From Chloroflexota bacterium (GTDB taxonomy: Bacteria; Chloroflexota; Anaerolineae; Promineifilales; Promineifilaceae): a stretch of DNA of 64,000 nucleotides. A model generated the notes under the pieces. The model saw only the letters and a program-made list of their open reading frames with translations. It ran no database searches and was not told the DNA's origin. This document shows, piece by piece, positions 54,078 through 62,251 of the stretch (positions are counted from its first letter, which is position 1; each line of letters starts with the position of its first letter). The stretch lies in NCBI GenBank assembly GCA_022616275.1, contig JAKEFB010000091.1:1-64000 (forward strand), in the 5' to 3' direction. The position numbers and the translations under genes are program-made.

Positions 54078-54700
54078 CAACCACCCTCCTCCTGATCCGC
54101 CACGGCCAGACGGACTGGAACGCCGCCGGCCGGTGGCAGGGCCAGATAGACATCCCTTTGAACGACACCGGCCGGGGCCAGGTCCAGGCCCTGGCCCGGC
54201 GGCTGGCCGGTTGGCCCGTCCGGGTAATTTACAGCAGTGATTTGCTGCGAGCGGCAGAAACGGCGGCCATTCTCGGCCGGTCTTTCGGCCTGAAGCCGGT
54301 CTACAAGCCAGCCTTGCGCGAGCGCAACAGCGGTATTTTCCAGGGTATGCTCTTTGAAGAGGTCCAGGCCCATTACCCGGAGCAATACCAGCAACTCCTC
54401 GAAAACGGCGACGCGCCGCCGGGCGGCGAAAGCGCGCAGGAGGTGAGCTGGCGTGTTGCCCCGGTGTATGAACAGGTTGCCAGCCGGCACCGGGGTCAGG
54501 CCGTCATCATGGTCGGCCACGGCGGCGCGCTACGCATTCTGCTGGCCCACATTTTCGGCCGGCGGCCGGCCGAAGCCAGGCAGTTCATCCTGCGCTACAA
54601 CGGCGGCCTGACCATCGTCGAGTTAAACGAGACAGGACCGCACCTGGCTTTGCTGGACGACGTCAGCCATCTGGAAGTGGAAGTGACGAGTAATGAGTAA
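54074..54700 (+). CDS. Histidine phosphatase (phosphoglycerate mutase family)
   Basis: 208 aa. Catalytic RHG at residues 9-11 (LLIRHGQTDWN), IDIPLNDTGRGQ, YSSDLLRAAETA, second His in MVGHGGALRIL. Of the CobC/PhoE-like type; the substrate cannot be fixed. Last gene of the three-gene operon starting at 52726. Its final 78 bases overlap the 3' end of the opposite-strand secreted protein gene. Confidence 0.9.
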   Translation: MTTTLLLIRHGQTDWNAAGRWQGQIDIPLNDTGRGQVQALARRLAGWPVRVIYSSDLLRAAETAAILGRSFGLKPVYKPALRERNSGIFQGMLFEEVQAHYPEQYQQLLENGDAPPGGESAQEVSWRVAPVYEQVASRHRGQAVIMVGHGGALRILLAHIFGRRPAEARQFILRYNGGLTIVELNETGPHLALLDDVSHLEVEVTSNE

Positions 54701-56335
54701 CGAGGTAGGTGTGTGGTGTTGCGTTAGCTTCATGCTCAATTTCGCCAGACGGCCGGCAGGTAACATCAGGCCAACCGGCGGAGAAGCTTCATACGCGCCA
54801 ATGTCGCACACGGCCGTGCCGTCGTTGTCCCCATCCACCGGCCGGGGCGCGCCGCGCTGGTCGGTGGCTGGGCAGTCCAGCGGGTCACCGCCGTCCACGG
54901 CCGGGCTGGGGAACAGCATTGCCTGCGTCCACGTCGGCCCACCGTTGTCCCCCAACGGCCACAACATCGGGTTCTGGCCGAGCACGTTTCCGGTGGTATC
55001 CCCGCTGAGGGTGCAGCCGGCCGGGGATTGCAGCAGGTTGTACCCCTGGGAAAGGAGCGCGCCATAGCAATCCAGTCCCGTATCGGCCGCATTCCCGGCC
55101 ACAATCGTCCCTTTCAACGTCATAGTGTCTGTCAGCAGTTGATAGATACCACCCCCTGTACCAACCCCCGGAATACCATCCCCATAAGTTAATCCACCAA
55201 CGGCCGAATTCTCACTGATGGTGCTGTAGCGGATCGCGACCAGGCCACCTTCGCTAAAGATGGCCGCACCATAAGCATTGCCACCAGGGCCAAAAAGAAT
55301 TGTGGGATCGTGGGGAACTGGTTGAGCGAAGCCACCCATCCCTCCTTCAACCTGGTTATTAACCAGGTGGCTGTTAAAAACTGTCACCAGGCCACAGGTT
55401 AAGCCGCCACAGGCATTATAGATGGCGCCACCGTAACCATAGCTACCAAAAATGGGCCCCCAGCCAATACCGACGGTTCCACCGTCGGCGCCGCGAACAT
55501 AATTGTCGTAAAAGAGGCTGGACCTGATAGTAACTGAGCCACACCCCTCGGACCGGCAGCCATTATACAACCCGCCACCATAGCTATGGTTCGCCATCCA
55601 GATGTAGTCTGGCCAGTAGACATAAGTGCTGTTGTTATAAACAGTACTGGTCATCATTTCCAGCCAGCCGAGATTATAAATACCGCCGCCATAAACTGAT
55701 GAGCTTTCAGCGCGAACCTCGTTTCCCTGGACGATTGATGCTATTAGCGTTACCTTTTCTCTGTTATAGATGCCACCCCCGTATGCCCCTCCCTCCCCGA
55801 CATAAGCCTCGTTAGCTTGGATCCTGGACTCTATGAGAGTCAGTTCTCCCTGGTTGTAAATACCGCCACCATAAGCGTACACATTGGAATAGCCAATATA
55901 ATTGTTGGAAACCTCAGCTCTGTTCAGGGTCAAAGCGCCCTCGTTATAAACCCCGCCAGCATAAACCGCATTACCAACCAAAGTCCCTGTTCCCCCACGG
56001 AGGGTTAGATCGGCGACCGTGACCGTCACGCCGCCCATGACGCTTAGAACGGTTCCAAGGCCATTGGCGTTGATGATTGTTCGTGCGATGCCATCCCCAA
56101 CCACGTCCAGTTCTTTGTAAATGGTTACTCGCTCGTTGTACGTGCCACTTAGAACGTGGATGGTGGTTCCGGCCGGCACAGCATCAACGGCCGCCTGGAT
56201 ACTGGTATAGTCACACCCACTGGGACAGACCGTCACCTCCCCGCCCTGGGCCCCGGCCGGCAGCCCGGCCCAAACAGCCCCTAGTAGCCCCAATCCCAGG
56301 CCAATACCAATCAGGAGAAAACGCCCGCGCTTCAT
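54623..56335 (-). CDS. Secreted beta-helix protein with choice-of-anchor Q motif
   Basis: 570 aa. Signal peptide FLLIGIGLGLGLLGAVWAGLPAGAQG. Right-handed beta-helix of repeated turns (GGGIYNQGELTLIES, YGGGIYNREKVTLIAS, YGGGIYNLGWLEMMTS, GGAIYNACGGLTCGLVTVFNS), like polymorphic outer-membrane/adhesin repeats. The final block CPATDQRGAPRPVDGDNDGTAVCDIGAYEA is the choice-of-anchor Q motif. The last 25-30 residues are antisense to the phosphatase gene and unlikely to be original, so an ancestral stop was probably lost after LMLPAG. Cell-surface protein. Confidence 0.82.
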   Translation of the reverse strand: MKRGRFLLIGIGLGLGLLGAVWAGLPAGAQGGEVTVCPSGCDYTSIQAAVDAVPAGTTIHVLSGTYNERVTIYKELDVVGDGIARTIINANGLGTVLSVMGGVTVTVADLTLRGGTGTLVGNAVYAGGVYNEGALTLNRAEVSNNYIGYSNVYAYGGGIYNQGELTLIESRIQANEAYVGEGGAYGGGIYNREKVTLIASIVQGNEVRAESSSVYGGGIYNLGWLEMMTSTVYNNSTYVYWPDYIWMANHSYGGGLYNGCRSEGCGSVTIRSSLFYDNYVRGADGGTVGIGWGPIFGSYGYGGAIYNACGGLTCGLVTVFNSHLVNNQVEGGMGGFAQPVPHDPTILFGPGGNAYGAAIFSEGGLVAIRYSTISENSAVGGLTYGDGIPGVGTGGGIYQLLTDTMTLKGTIVAGNAADTGLDCYGALLSQGYNLLQSPAGCTLSGDTTGNVLGQNPMLWPLGDNGGPTWTQAMLFPSPAVDGGDPLDCPATDQRGAPRPVDGDNDGTAVCDIGAYEASPPVGLMLPAGRLAKLSMKLTQHHTPTSLLITRHFHFQMADVVQQSQVRSCLV

Positions 56336-56378
56336 CTCATACCCCCTTGCGACTCACCTTTTTATTATACTTGATTTC

Positions 56379-56452
56379 TTGGCGTCTTTGCGCCTTTGCG
56401 TCAAAATCCTACCCATTCGCGCCATTCGTTCATTCGCGCCATTCGCGATAAA
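56379..56452. repeat. TTTGCGTC and ATTCGCGCCATTCG repeat block
   Basis: TTGGCGTCTTTGCGCCTTTG, CGTCAAAATCC, then CCATTCGCGCCATTCGTTCA and another copy. Lies between divergently transcribed genes. Confidence 0.75.
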
Positions 56453-56491
56453 ATAACGCCCCAATACCACTAAACGAAAGGTACACATCCC

Positions 56492-57859
56492 ATGACCCAT
56501 CAAGACACCCTGGACCGGATAGACCATTACCTTGACGACCACCTGGAAGAGTTCATCGCCGGGCTGGCCCGGCTGTGCGCCCAGCCCAGCGTCTCGACCC
56601 AGAACGTGGGCATCACCGAGTGCGCCCAACTGGTGGCCGAGATGCTGCGCGAGCACGGCTACCAGGCCGAACTGCTCCCCTCGGCCGGCTTCCCCATCGT
56701 CTACGGCGAAGGGGCCGGCCGCGGCGACAAGACCCTGCTCTTTTACCTGCACTACGACGTCCAGCCGGCCGAGCCGCTGGAACTGTGGGAATCGCCGCCC
56801 TTCACCCTCACCCGCCGGGGCGACAACCTCTACGCCCGTGGCGTGGCCGACGACAAGGGTCACATCATCACCCGCCTGGCCGGGCTGGCCGCCGTGCGCC
56901 ACGCCCTGGGCGAGCTGCCCTGCCGGGTCAAATTTATCATCGAGGGCGAAGAGGAAATGGGCAGCCCCAGCATGGCCAGCTTCATTGAAGGGCACCAGGA
57001 GATGCTGGCGGCCGACGGCTGCGTCTGGGAATTTGGCGGCGTCAACTACGACGGCGCGCCCATCCAGGTCCTGGGCATGCGCGGCATTTGCTACGTCGAG
57101 CTGGTCGCCAAAACCGCCAACCAGGACGCCCATTCCGGCCTGGGTGGCTCCATCTTCCCCAACGCCGCCTGGCGGCTGGTCTGGGCCTTGAATACGCTCA
57201 AAGACCAGGACGAACGCATTCTCATCCCCGGCTTCTACGACGCCGTCCAGCCGCCCACGCCCTATGACCTGGAGCTGTTGGCCCGGCTCCCGGACGACGC
57301 CGAAAAAACGAAAGAGATGTACGGCTTGAAGGGCTTCTTGAAAGGCATGGCCGGGGTCGAGTTGCGGCGGGCGGCCGTCTTTGAGCCGACCTGCACCATT
57401 TGCGGCCTGGATTCCGGCTACCAGGGTCCTGGCTCCAAGACTGTGCTGCCGGCCGAAGCGCGGGCCAAGGTGGACTTTCGCCTGATACCCAACCAATCGC
57501 CCGACGACATCCTGGCCAAGCTGCGCGCCCACCTGGACGCCCAGGGCTTTGGCGACATCGAGATCGTTTACCACGGCGGCACCCGGCCGGCCCGCACCGA
57601 CCCCAACCACCCCTTCGTCCAGTTAACCAACGAAACGGCGGCCGAGGTCTACGGCCAGGAGATGGTCGTTTCACCCCTGTCCGGCGGCAGTGGCCCCAAC
57701 TATCCTTTCGTCCACACCCTGAGGCTGCCGGTCGTGGCCACCGGCGTCGGCTATCCCGGCGGCCGGGTCCACGCCCCTAACGAGCATATTCGCCTGCACG
57801 ACTTTATCCAGGGCATCCGCCACACTGCCCGGATCGTGGAAGCGTTCGGGCGAATGTAG
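56492..57859 (+). CDS. M20 family dipeptidase/metallopeptidase
   Basis: 455 aa. Zinc ligands: His-x-Asp in LLFYLHYDVQPAEP, Asp in GVADDKGHIITRL, the Glu pair in FIIEGEEEMGSPSM, and a C-terminal His in NEHIRLHDFIQGI. ArgE/DapE/carnosinase-like; cytoplasmic. Cleaves a dipeptide or N-acyl bond; exact substrate not readable. Typical GC and codon use, unlike the next genes. Confidence 0.93.
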   Translation: MTHQDTLDRIDHYLDDHLEEFIAGLARLCAQPSVSTQNVGITECAQLVAEMLREHGYQAELLPSAGFPIVYGEGAGRGDKTLLFYLHYDVQPAEPLELWESPPFTLTRRGDNLYARGVADDKGHIITRLAGLAAVRHALGELPCRVKFIIEGEEEMGSPSMASFIEGHQEMLAADGCVWEFGGVNYDGAPIQVLGMRGICYVELVAKTANQDAHSGLGGSIFPNAAWRLVWALNTLKDQDERILIPGFYDAVQPPTPYDLELLARLPDDAEKTKEMYGLKGFLKGMAGVELRRAAVFEPTCTICGLDSGYQGPGSKTVLPAEARAKVDFRLIPNQSPDDILAKLRAHLDAQGFGDIEIVYHGGTRPARTDPNHPFVQLTNETAAEVYGQEMVVSPLSGGSGPNYPFVHTLRLPVVATGVGYPGGRVHAPNEHIRLHDFIQGIRHTARIVEAFGRM

Positions 57860-57954
57860 CTTCTGGCTTTACCCCTGAGGGCGAAGCAGAAGTTTCGCAG
57901 ACAACCACAAAACATGGTGTGATAATTCATCATACTATTCTTGTGAGGTGTTGA

Positions 57955-58197
57955 ATGGCAACGACTAAAGTAGCTGTAACAATTGACACAAATTTGCTAG
58001 CAGAACTAGATCAACTCGTCGCCCAGCAGGTTTTCCCAACTCGTAGTAAGGCATTTCAAGAGGCCCTTGAAGATAAGCTGGCACGGATACGTCGTACCCG
58101 ATTGGCGGCCGAATGCGCTAAACTTGAGCCCCAGGTTGAACAGACATTGGCTGAAGAGGGTATGGAGTACGAGTTAAAAATATGGCCCGAATACTAA
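57955..58197 (+). CDS. Ribbon-helix-helix antitoxin (MazE/CopG-like)
   Basis: 80 aa. N-terminal ribbon [20 protein letters not shown], then [15 protein letters not shown], the CopG/MetJ-like fold, and a C-terminal acidic helix ([18 protein letters not shown]) that would wrap a toxin. The toxin gene overlaps it and begins at 58182, but is broken. Base composition is clearly lower in GC than the neighbours. Confidence 0.85.
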   Translation: MATTKVAVTIDTNLLAELDQLVAQQVFPTRSKAFQEALEDKLARIRRTRLAAECAKLEPQVEQTLAEEGMEYELKIWPEY

Positions 58198-58330
58198 GAG
58201 GGGACATTGGGTAAAAATTAGCCAGATTCGCACTTTAGCCGTCGAACGACTCAGTAGCAGGATTGATACTGTCTCATCTGAAGAACTCGATGAGATTATT
58301 GATGGTCTAAACGAAATTGTTGTCAAGTAA
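58182..58330 (+). pseudogene. Decayed mazF/pemK-type toxin gene
   Basis: The ATG at 58182 reads [10 protein letters not shown] and then stops. In a second frame from about 58210 the DNA encodes WVKISQIRTLAVERLSSRID followed by TVSSEELDEIIDGLNEIVVK and a TAA at 58328, a typical C-terminus of MazF/PemK endoribonucleases. Everything between the N-terminal strand and this tail (about 60-70 codons of a roughly 110-residue protein) is missing and the frame is broken, so the toxin is dead while its antitoxin remains intact. Confidence 0.82.
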
Positions 58331-58344
58331 TAGAGCGAAAAGAT

Positions 58345-59508
58345 GTGACTGAGAAATTTGCATCGCTTTTGTCTGATGAACATGGCTCGCAATTATACGA
58401 TGCTTTGGTAGCCGGTGTGGCGATGGGTTTTCCGGGTATTTCAGTTGCTCTTGGGAAGAAAGCTGATCTCCTCTGGGCAGGGGCTGCCGGTTACGACGAC
58501 ATTGCCAATAAAGCACCAGTCACTCTCAATACTCGCTTCGGTATCGGCAGCATTACCAAGACATTCGTGGCGGTTGTTGTGTTCCAACTGATGCACGAGG
58601 GGAAGTTAAGGTTAGATTACCCCGTCACACATTATGTCAAGGAGCCAGTTGTTCAACACATTCCCAATGCTGATAAGGCAACACTGCGCCAACTTCTAAA
58701 TCATACGAGCGGGATTCCTACCTGGGAGTTTCAGCCAGAATGGATTCAACGCGGCCGTGGCAACCAGCTAGCGCCTGACCATATCTGGGGCAAAACAGAA
58801 ACACTTGACTACATTGCCAACGGTCAGGCGAAAGCTGAATTTGCGCCGGGGATGAGCTATGCCTACTCAAATACGAACTATACACTTCTTGGACTGGCTG
58901 TGGAAGCGGTGACGGGCAATGAGCTTACGCTCGAGATCCGGCGCCGGATTCTTGAACCGTTGGGAATGAAAGATACATTCATGGAGTCATTTGAGTCAAT
59001 TCCAGGTGGAATTGCTCATCGTTATCATTATGCCACGCCAACCTTTGTTCGGGATGCCGGCCTGCATGAGTGCTTTTCAGAAGTCAGGCCGTATATTATC
59101 GAGACTACCTTTGCCAACCTATCGCCAGAATGGGCAGCCGGCGGCATGGTTTCTACCCCGAGCGATCTTGTTTGCTTTGCCCAGGCTTTACGAGATGGAG
59201 CGCTTCTTTCATCGGTGATGCAAAAAGAAATGTTCACCTATGTACCATCAGCCAATAGCGAGGGGTTGGAGTACATGCAAGGCATTGCGCGACTCCTTAA
59301 TATGCACGATTCGATGTCTCTCGTTGGGCACACTGGCGGGACACTCGGATTTTCATCTGTCCTGTACTGGTTTGAGGAGATCGATCTAATCGCTTCGGTG
59401 ATGATCAATATCGGCAGCATGCACAGCGGTTTGAACCCTACACCAATTTCTCTTTATCTTAAGAACATATTGCTTCCTGTTGCAGTGGAGTATCAAAAGA
59501 CTCAATAG
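58345..59508 (+). CDS. Beta-lactamase-fold serine hydrolase
   Basis: 387 aa, GTG start at 58345. Class C beta-lactamase/penicillin-binding-protein fold: catalytic Ser69-x-x-Lys72 (GIGSITKTFVAV), the Tyr motif YAYSNTNYTLLG, and HTGGTLGF in place of KTG. No signal peptide, which is unusual for peptidoglycan enzymes; members also work as esterases or D-aminopeptidases. Lower GC than surrounding genes, together with the toxin-antitoxin remnant, suggests recent acquisition. Confidence 0.87.
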   Translation: MTEKFASLLSDEHGSQLYDALVAGVAMGFPGISVALGKKADLLWAGAAGYDDIANKAPVTLNTRFGIGSITKTFVAVVVFQLMHEGKLRLDYPVTHYVKEPVVQHIPNADKATLRQLLNHTSGIPTWEFQPEWIQRGRGNQLAPDHIWGKTETLDYIANGQAKAEFAPGMSYAYSNTNYTLLGLAVEAVTGNELTLEIRRRILEPLGMKDTFMESFESIPGGIAHRYHYATPTFVRDAGLHECFSEVRPYIIETTFANLSPEWAAGGMVSTPSDLVCFAQALRDGALLSSVMQKEMFTYVPSANSEGLEYMQGIARLLNMHDSMSLVGHTGGTLGFSSVLYWFEEIDLIASVMINIGSMHSGLNPTPISLYLKNILLPVAVEYQKTQ

Positions 59509-59531
59509 ATCCAAAATCTGCTCATCGGAGA

Positions 59532-59574
59532 TTGACAAATCCCTGGCTTTAGCCCGGATTTGTCAATCCGGGCC
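59532..59574. terminator. Hairpin region after the serine hydrolase
   Basis: TTGACAAATCC (59532-59542) pairs with GGATTTGTCAA (59556-59566), and a second alternative stem GCCCGGATT/AATCCGGGC overlaps it. It may terminate the hydrolase transcript; no strong T-run follows. Confidence 0.45.
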
Positions 59575-59631
59575 GAGCAAAATTGGATGTGCTGAGACTG
59601 CACACTGATGCAAATAAGATAGTCAAGAGCG

Positions 59632-60063
59632 ATGCCAACCAAACAGATGCACCCGGAATTAACGTCGGAACAATTTCTGGCCGGCTTTCCTCCACCTATC
59701 CAGGAATTAGCCCAGGAACTGCGGCTGCTGGTCAGGCAAGCAGTGCCCAATGTCATCGAAGCCGTTTACCCCGGCTGGCGGCTAATTGGTTACCGCGTCC
59801 CGGACAAAGAGCGCAGCGCCTACTTTGGCTTCATTGCCCCTGCGCCGGAGCGTGTTTTCCTTGGCTTTGAATATGGAGTGCTGCTGCCCGATCCCCATCA
59901 CCTGCTCCAGGGCGACGGCCGGCAGGTACGCCAGGTAGTCGTCGAGCAGTTGAACGACATCCGGCCGCAGGAGTTTACAGCCCTGATTAGCCGGGCGGCC
60001 GAGATTGCCCTGGCGCCCAAAGAAAAGAAACAGCAGATGTTCCTGGAGCGTGAAGAACCGTGA
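59632..60063 (+). CDS. DUF1801 domain protein
   Basis: 143 aa. Family core: LRLLVRQAVPNVIEAVYPGWRLIGYRVP, SAYFGFIAPAPERVFLGFEYG, LLPDPHHLLQGDGRQVRQVVV. Distantly similar to the protein at 8949-9344. No catalytic residues known for the family. The stop TGA (60061-60063) overlaps the GTG start of the prenyltransferase. Confidence 0.82.
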   Translation: MPTKQMHPELTSEQFLAGFPPPIQELAQELRLLVRQAVPNVIEAVYPGWRLIGYRVPDKERSAYFGFIAPAPERVFLGFEYGVLLPDPHHLLQGDGRQVRQVVVEQLNDIRPQEFTALISRAAEIALAPKEKKQQMFLEREEP

Positions 60064-61064
60064 ACGTCACCATGTGGGGCAAGGCGCTGCGGGTGATTCC
60101 CCGGCTGGATAAGGCCGAATGGCAGCGGCTAGACGTCATCTCCCGCTGGCTGGTGGCCAGCCGCTCGGCCGTCCTGGTCATCACCTTCATCTCCTCGGCC
60201 GTGGCCGGCATCCTGGCCTACCGCGACGGGCAGTTTAACTGGCTGCTGTGGCTCCTGCTGACCATTGGCCTGGTCATGGCCCACGCCACCAACAACATGC
60301 TCAACGACCTGACCGACTCCTGGAAAGGGGTGGACAAAGGCGACGATGCCTTCCGCGCTCAATACGGCCCCCAGCCGGTGGAGCACGGCCTGATGACGCC
60401 GCGCCAGTTGTTCGCCTACGCCGCCGCCACCGGCCTGGTGGCCCTGGCGGCCGGCGCTTACCTGGTGGCGGTGCGCGGCAGCCTGGCCTTGTTGCTGCTG
60501 GGCCTGGGCGCTTTCTTCGTCCTCTTCTACACCTGGCCGCTCAAACACATTGGCCTGGGCGAGCTGGCCGTCCTCCTCGTCTGGGGGCCGCTGATGATTG
60601 GCGGCGGCTACTACGTCATTACCGGCGTGTGGCGCTGGAACGTCGTCCTGGCCAGCCTGCCCTATGCTCTGGGAGCGACGACCGTCATCTTCGGCAAGCA
60701 CATTGACAAAATCCGGGGCGACACGGCTAAGGGCATCCGCACCCTGCCCGTCCTCATCGGCGAGCAGGCCGCTCGCCTGGCGGCCATTGCCATGATGGTC
60801 CTCCAATACTTGCTGGTCCTTTATCTGGTGATCACCCGCTTCTTTACCCCAGCCATGCTAGTCGTCCTGCTGGCCCTCAAGATGTTCCTCCTGGCTGCCC
60901 GCGTCTACAGCCGGCCCCGGCCGGATGGGCCGCCGGCCGAATACCCGCCGGAAGCCTGGCCGCTCTGGTTCGTGGCCTTTGCCTTCGTCCACAACCGCCG
61001 CTTTGGGCTGCTTTACGTCCTGGGACTGGTCCTGGATGCCGTCCTGGTTAGAACCATCTTGTAA
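60060..61064 (+). CDS. UbiA family prenyltransferase (MenA-like)
   Basis: 334 aa, GTG start at 60060 overlapping the previous stop (ATG at 60072 is possible). Eight to nine helices. First Asp-rich motif NNMLNDLTDSWKGVDKGDD near residues 80-98, second DKIRGDTAKGIRTLP near 218-232; both chelate Mg-diphosphate. Attaches a polyprenyl chain to an aromatic acceptor, such as dihydroxynaphthoate for menaquinone. No other menaquinone genes are nearby, so the acceptor is uncertain. Confidence 0.88.
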   Translation: MNVTMWGKALRVIPRLDKAEWQRLDVISRWLVASRSAVLVITFISSAVAGILAYRDGQFNWLLWLLLTIGLVMAHATNNMLNDLTDSWKGVDKGDDAFRAQYGPQPVEHGLMTPRQLFAYAAATGLVALAAGAYLVAVRGSLALLLLGLGAFFVLFYTWPLKHIGLGELAVLLVWGPLMIGGGYYVITGVWRWNVVLASLPYALGATTVIFGKHIDKIRGDTAKGIRTLPVLIGEQAARLAAIAMMVLQYLLVLYLVITRFFTPAMLVVLLALKMFLLAARVYSRPRPDGPPAEYPPEAWPLWFVAFAFVHNRRFGLLYVLGLVLDAVLVRTIL

Positions 61065-61070
61065 CCTGCC

Positions 61071-61985
61071 TTGCCCAGACACGACCACCCTTTCGAACGC
61101 GGCGACGCCGGCCACACCCCCCTCCTGGCCATGTGGTTCCAGGCCCGCACGGCCATAGCCGACTTGCTGACCCCCGTGCTGGCTGCGCTCAAGACCTTGT
61201 GGCTGCTGTTCTTTACCCCGCGGAACTTCTTCCACGCCTTTTGCTTCCACACTCGCGCCCTGGACCGGCTGCTTAGCCCGGTAGACCCCCTTTGGCGGGC
61301 CTTGTCCCGGGAGGCGCGGCGGCCGTTGGACCCGGCCCACTTCTTGCTCTTCGGCATCCTGGCCGCGGCCCTGGCCGGTTTTGACTTCGACAACAGCAAC
61401 CAGTTGCTGGGCCTGCTGCAGCGCACCGGGGCTGTAGACAGCGCCCTGGACACCCTGGCCCGCCAGAGCCTGACCCTGGAAGAGGTCATCACCGCCGGCC
61501 GGACCTTTTTTGCCCACCCGGCCGTGGCGGCCGTCCGTTCTTTCTTTAACCTGGCCGTCGTCGCCGCCGTCGTCGAACTGCTGATCAACCTCTTCGTGTT
61601 GATGCTCTTCGCTTACCTCTTTTACCTGCTGGCCGGCCGGCGGCTGTCGGCCACCCACAGCTACGGCTTTTGGTTGTACATGGCCGGGCTGCAATTTTTT
61701 ACCACGGCCGTCTCCTTTCTCTTCTTCTCCTTCTTTTCCCTGTCGCAGCTTGGCCTGCCGGAAATCGCCCCCAATATTTTCTTCTGGCTGCTGGAAACGG
61801 GACTGCGCCTTTACTGGCGTTACCTGCTCCCGGCCTTCCTGCTACCCCGCCTCTTTGCCAATCTTACCACCGGCCGGGTGCTCCTGGCCGCCCTGGTTGC
61901 CCGCACCATCCTGGCCGGGCTGGGCTGGTTCTTGACCATCGGCCTCGTGGCCCTGGCCACCCTCGTCGGCGCTCTGGCCATGTAG
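61071..61985 (+). CDS. Polytopic membrane protein
   Basis: 304 aa using the TTG at 61071, six bases after the prenyltransferase stop; the ATG at 61131 (284 aa) is an equally plausible start and neither has a clear Shine-Dalgarno. Helices: FLLFGILAAALAGFDF, FFNLAVVAAVVELLINLFVLMLFAYLFYLL, LQFFTTAVSFLFFSFF, LLAALVARTILAGLGWFL. The layout is Yip1-like. No family firmly recognised. Followed by a hairpin at 61997-62031. Confidence 0.7.
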   Translation: MPRHDHPFERGDAGHTPLLAMWFQARTAIADLLTPVLAALKTLWLLFFTPRNFFHAFCFHTRALDRLLSPVDPLWRALSREARRPLDPAHFLLFGILAAALAGFDFDNSNQLLGLLQRTGAVDSALDTLARQSLTLEEVITAGRTFFAHPAVAAVRSFFNLAVVAAVVELLINLFVLMLFAYLFYLLAGRRLSATHSYGFWLYMAGLQFFTTAVSFLFFSFFSLSQLGLPEIAPNIFFWLLETGLRLYWRYLLPAFLLPRLFANLTTGRVLLAALVARTILAGLGWFLTIGLVALATLVGALAM

Positions 61986-61996
61986 ACGCACACCCC

Positions 61997-62031
61997 AAAA
62001 CCCCGCAGGTCTGGGAGACCTGTGGGGTTTT
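61997..62031. terminator. Hairpin AAAACCCCGCAGGTCT / AGACCTGTGGGGTTTT
   Basis: 16-bp arms with one mismatch around GGG, ending in TTTT. It probably terminates the membrane-protein gene and is a member of the CCCCGCAGGT palindrome family seen at 4052, 41889 and 44032. Confidence 0.8.
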
Positions 62032-62061
62032 AGCACCGTCTATAAGACTTTCTTTTTATAC

Positions 62062-62090
62062 TTGACAAAGTAAGTGGCTCTGCATACAAT
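62062..62090 (+). promoter_or_regulatory. Consensus sigma-70 promoter of the ROK gene
   Basis: TTGACA at 62062-62067, 17-base spacer, TACAAT at 62085-62090; the -35 is perfect and the -10 has one mismatch. Transcription would start near 62097, inside the adjoining palindrome. Confidence 0.8.
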
Positions 62091-62091
62091 G

Positions 62092-62127
62092 GAAAGTATA
62101 CTTTCTTTGGAAACTGTACAAAGAAAG
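62092..62127 (+). promoter_or_regulatory. Probable operator palindromes near the start site
   Basis: GAAAGTATACTTTC (62092-62105) is a perfect 14-bp palindrome over the expected start site. It overlaps CTTTCTTTG (62101-62109), which is inverted at 62119-62127 (CAAAGAAAG). Position and symmetry suit binding of a dimeric repressor, probably the ROK protein encoded 125 bases downstream. Confidence 0.7.
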
Positions 62128-62181
62128 CACATTTTGGGCCGGTCTCCCAACCGCGCCCCACGGGAAGAGGAAAAGGTATAG

Positions 62182-62232
62182 AGAGATTGGAGATTGTAAG
62201 CAACCTGGCAACCTCCAATCTCTAATCTCCAA
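62182..62232. repeat. GGAGATT-family inverted repeat in the ROK leader
   Basis: AGAGATTGGAG (62182-62192) with CTCCAATCTCT (62213-62223), followed by AATCTCC. It lies within the expected 5' untranslated region, 20 bases before the GTG. Confidence 0.7.
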
Positions 62233-62251
62233 GCTCCACAGGACAATCGCC

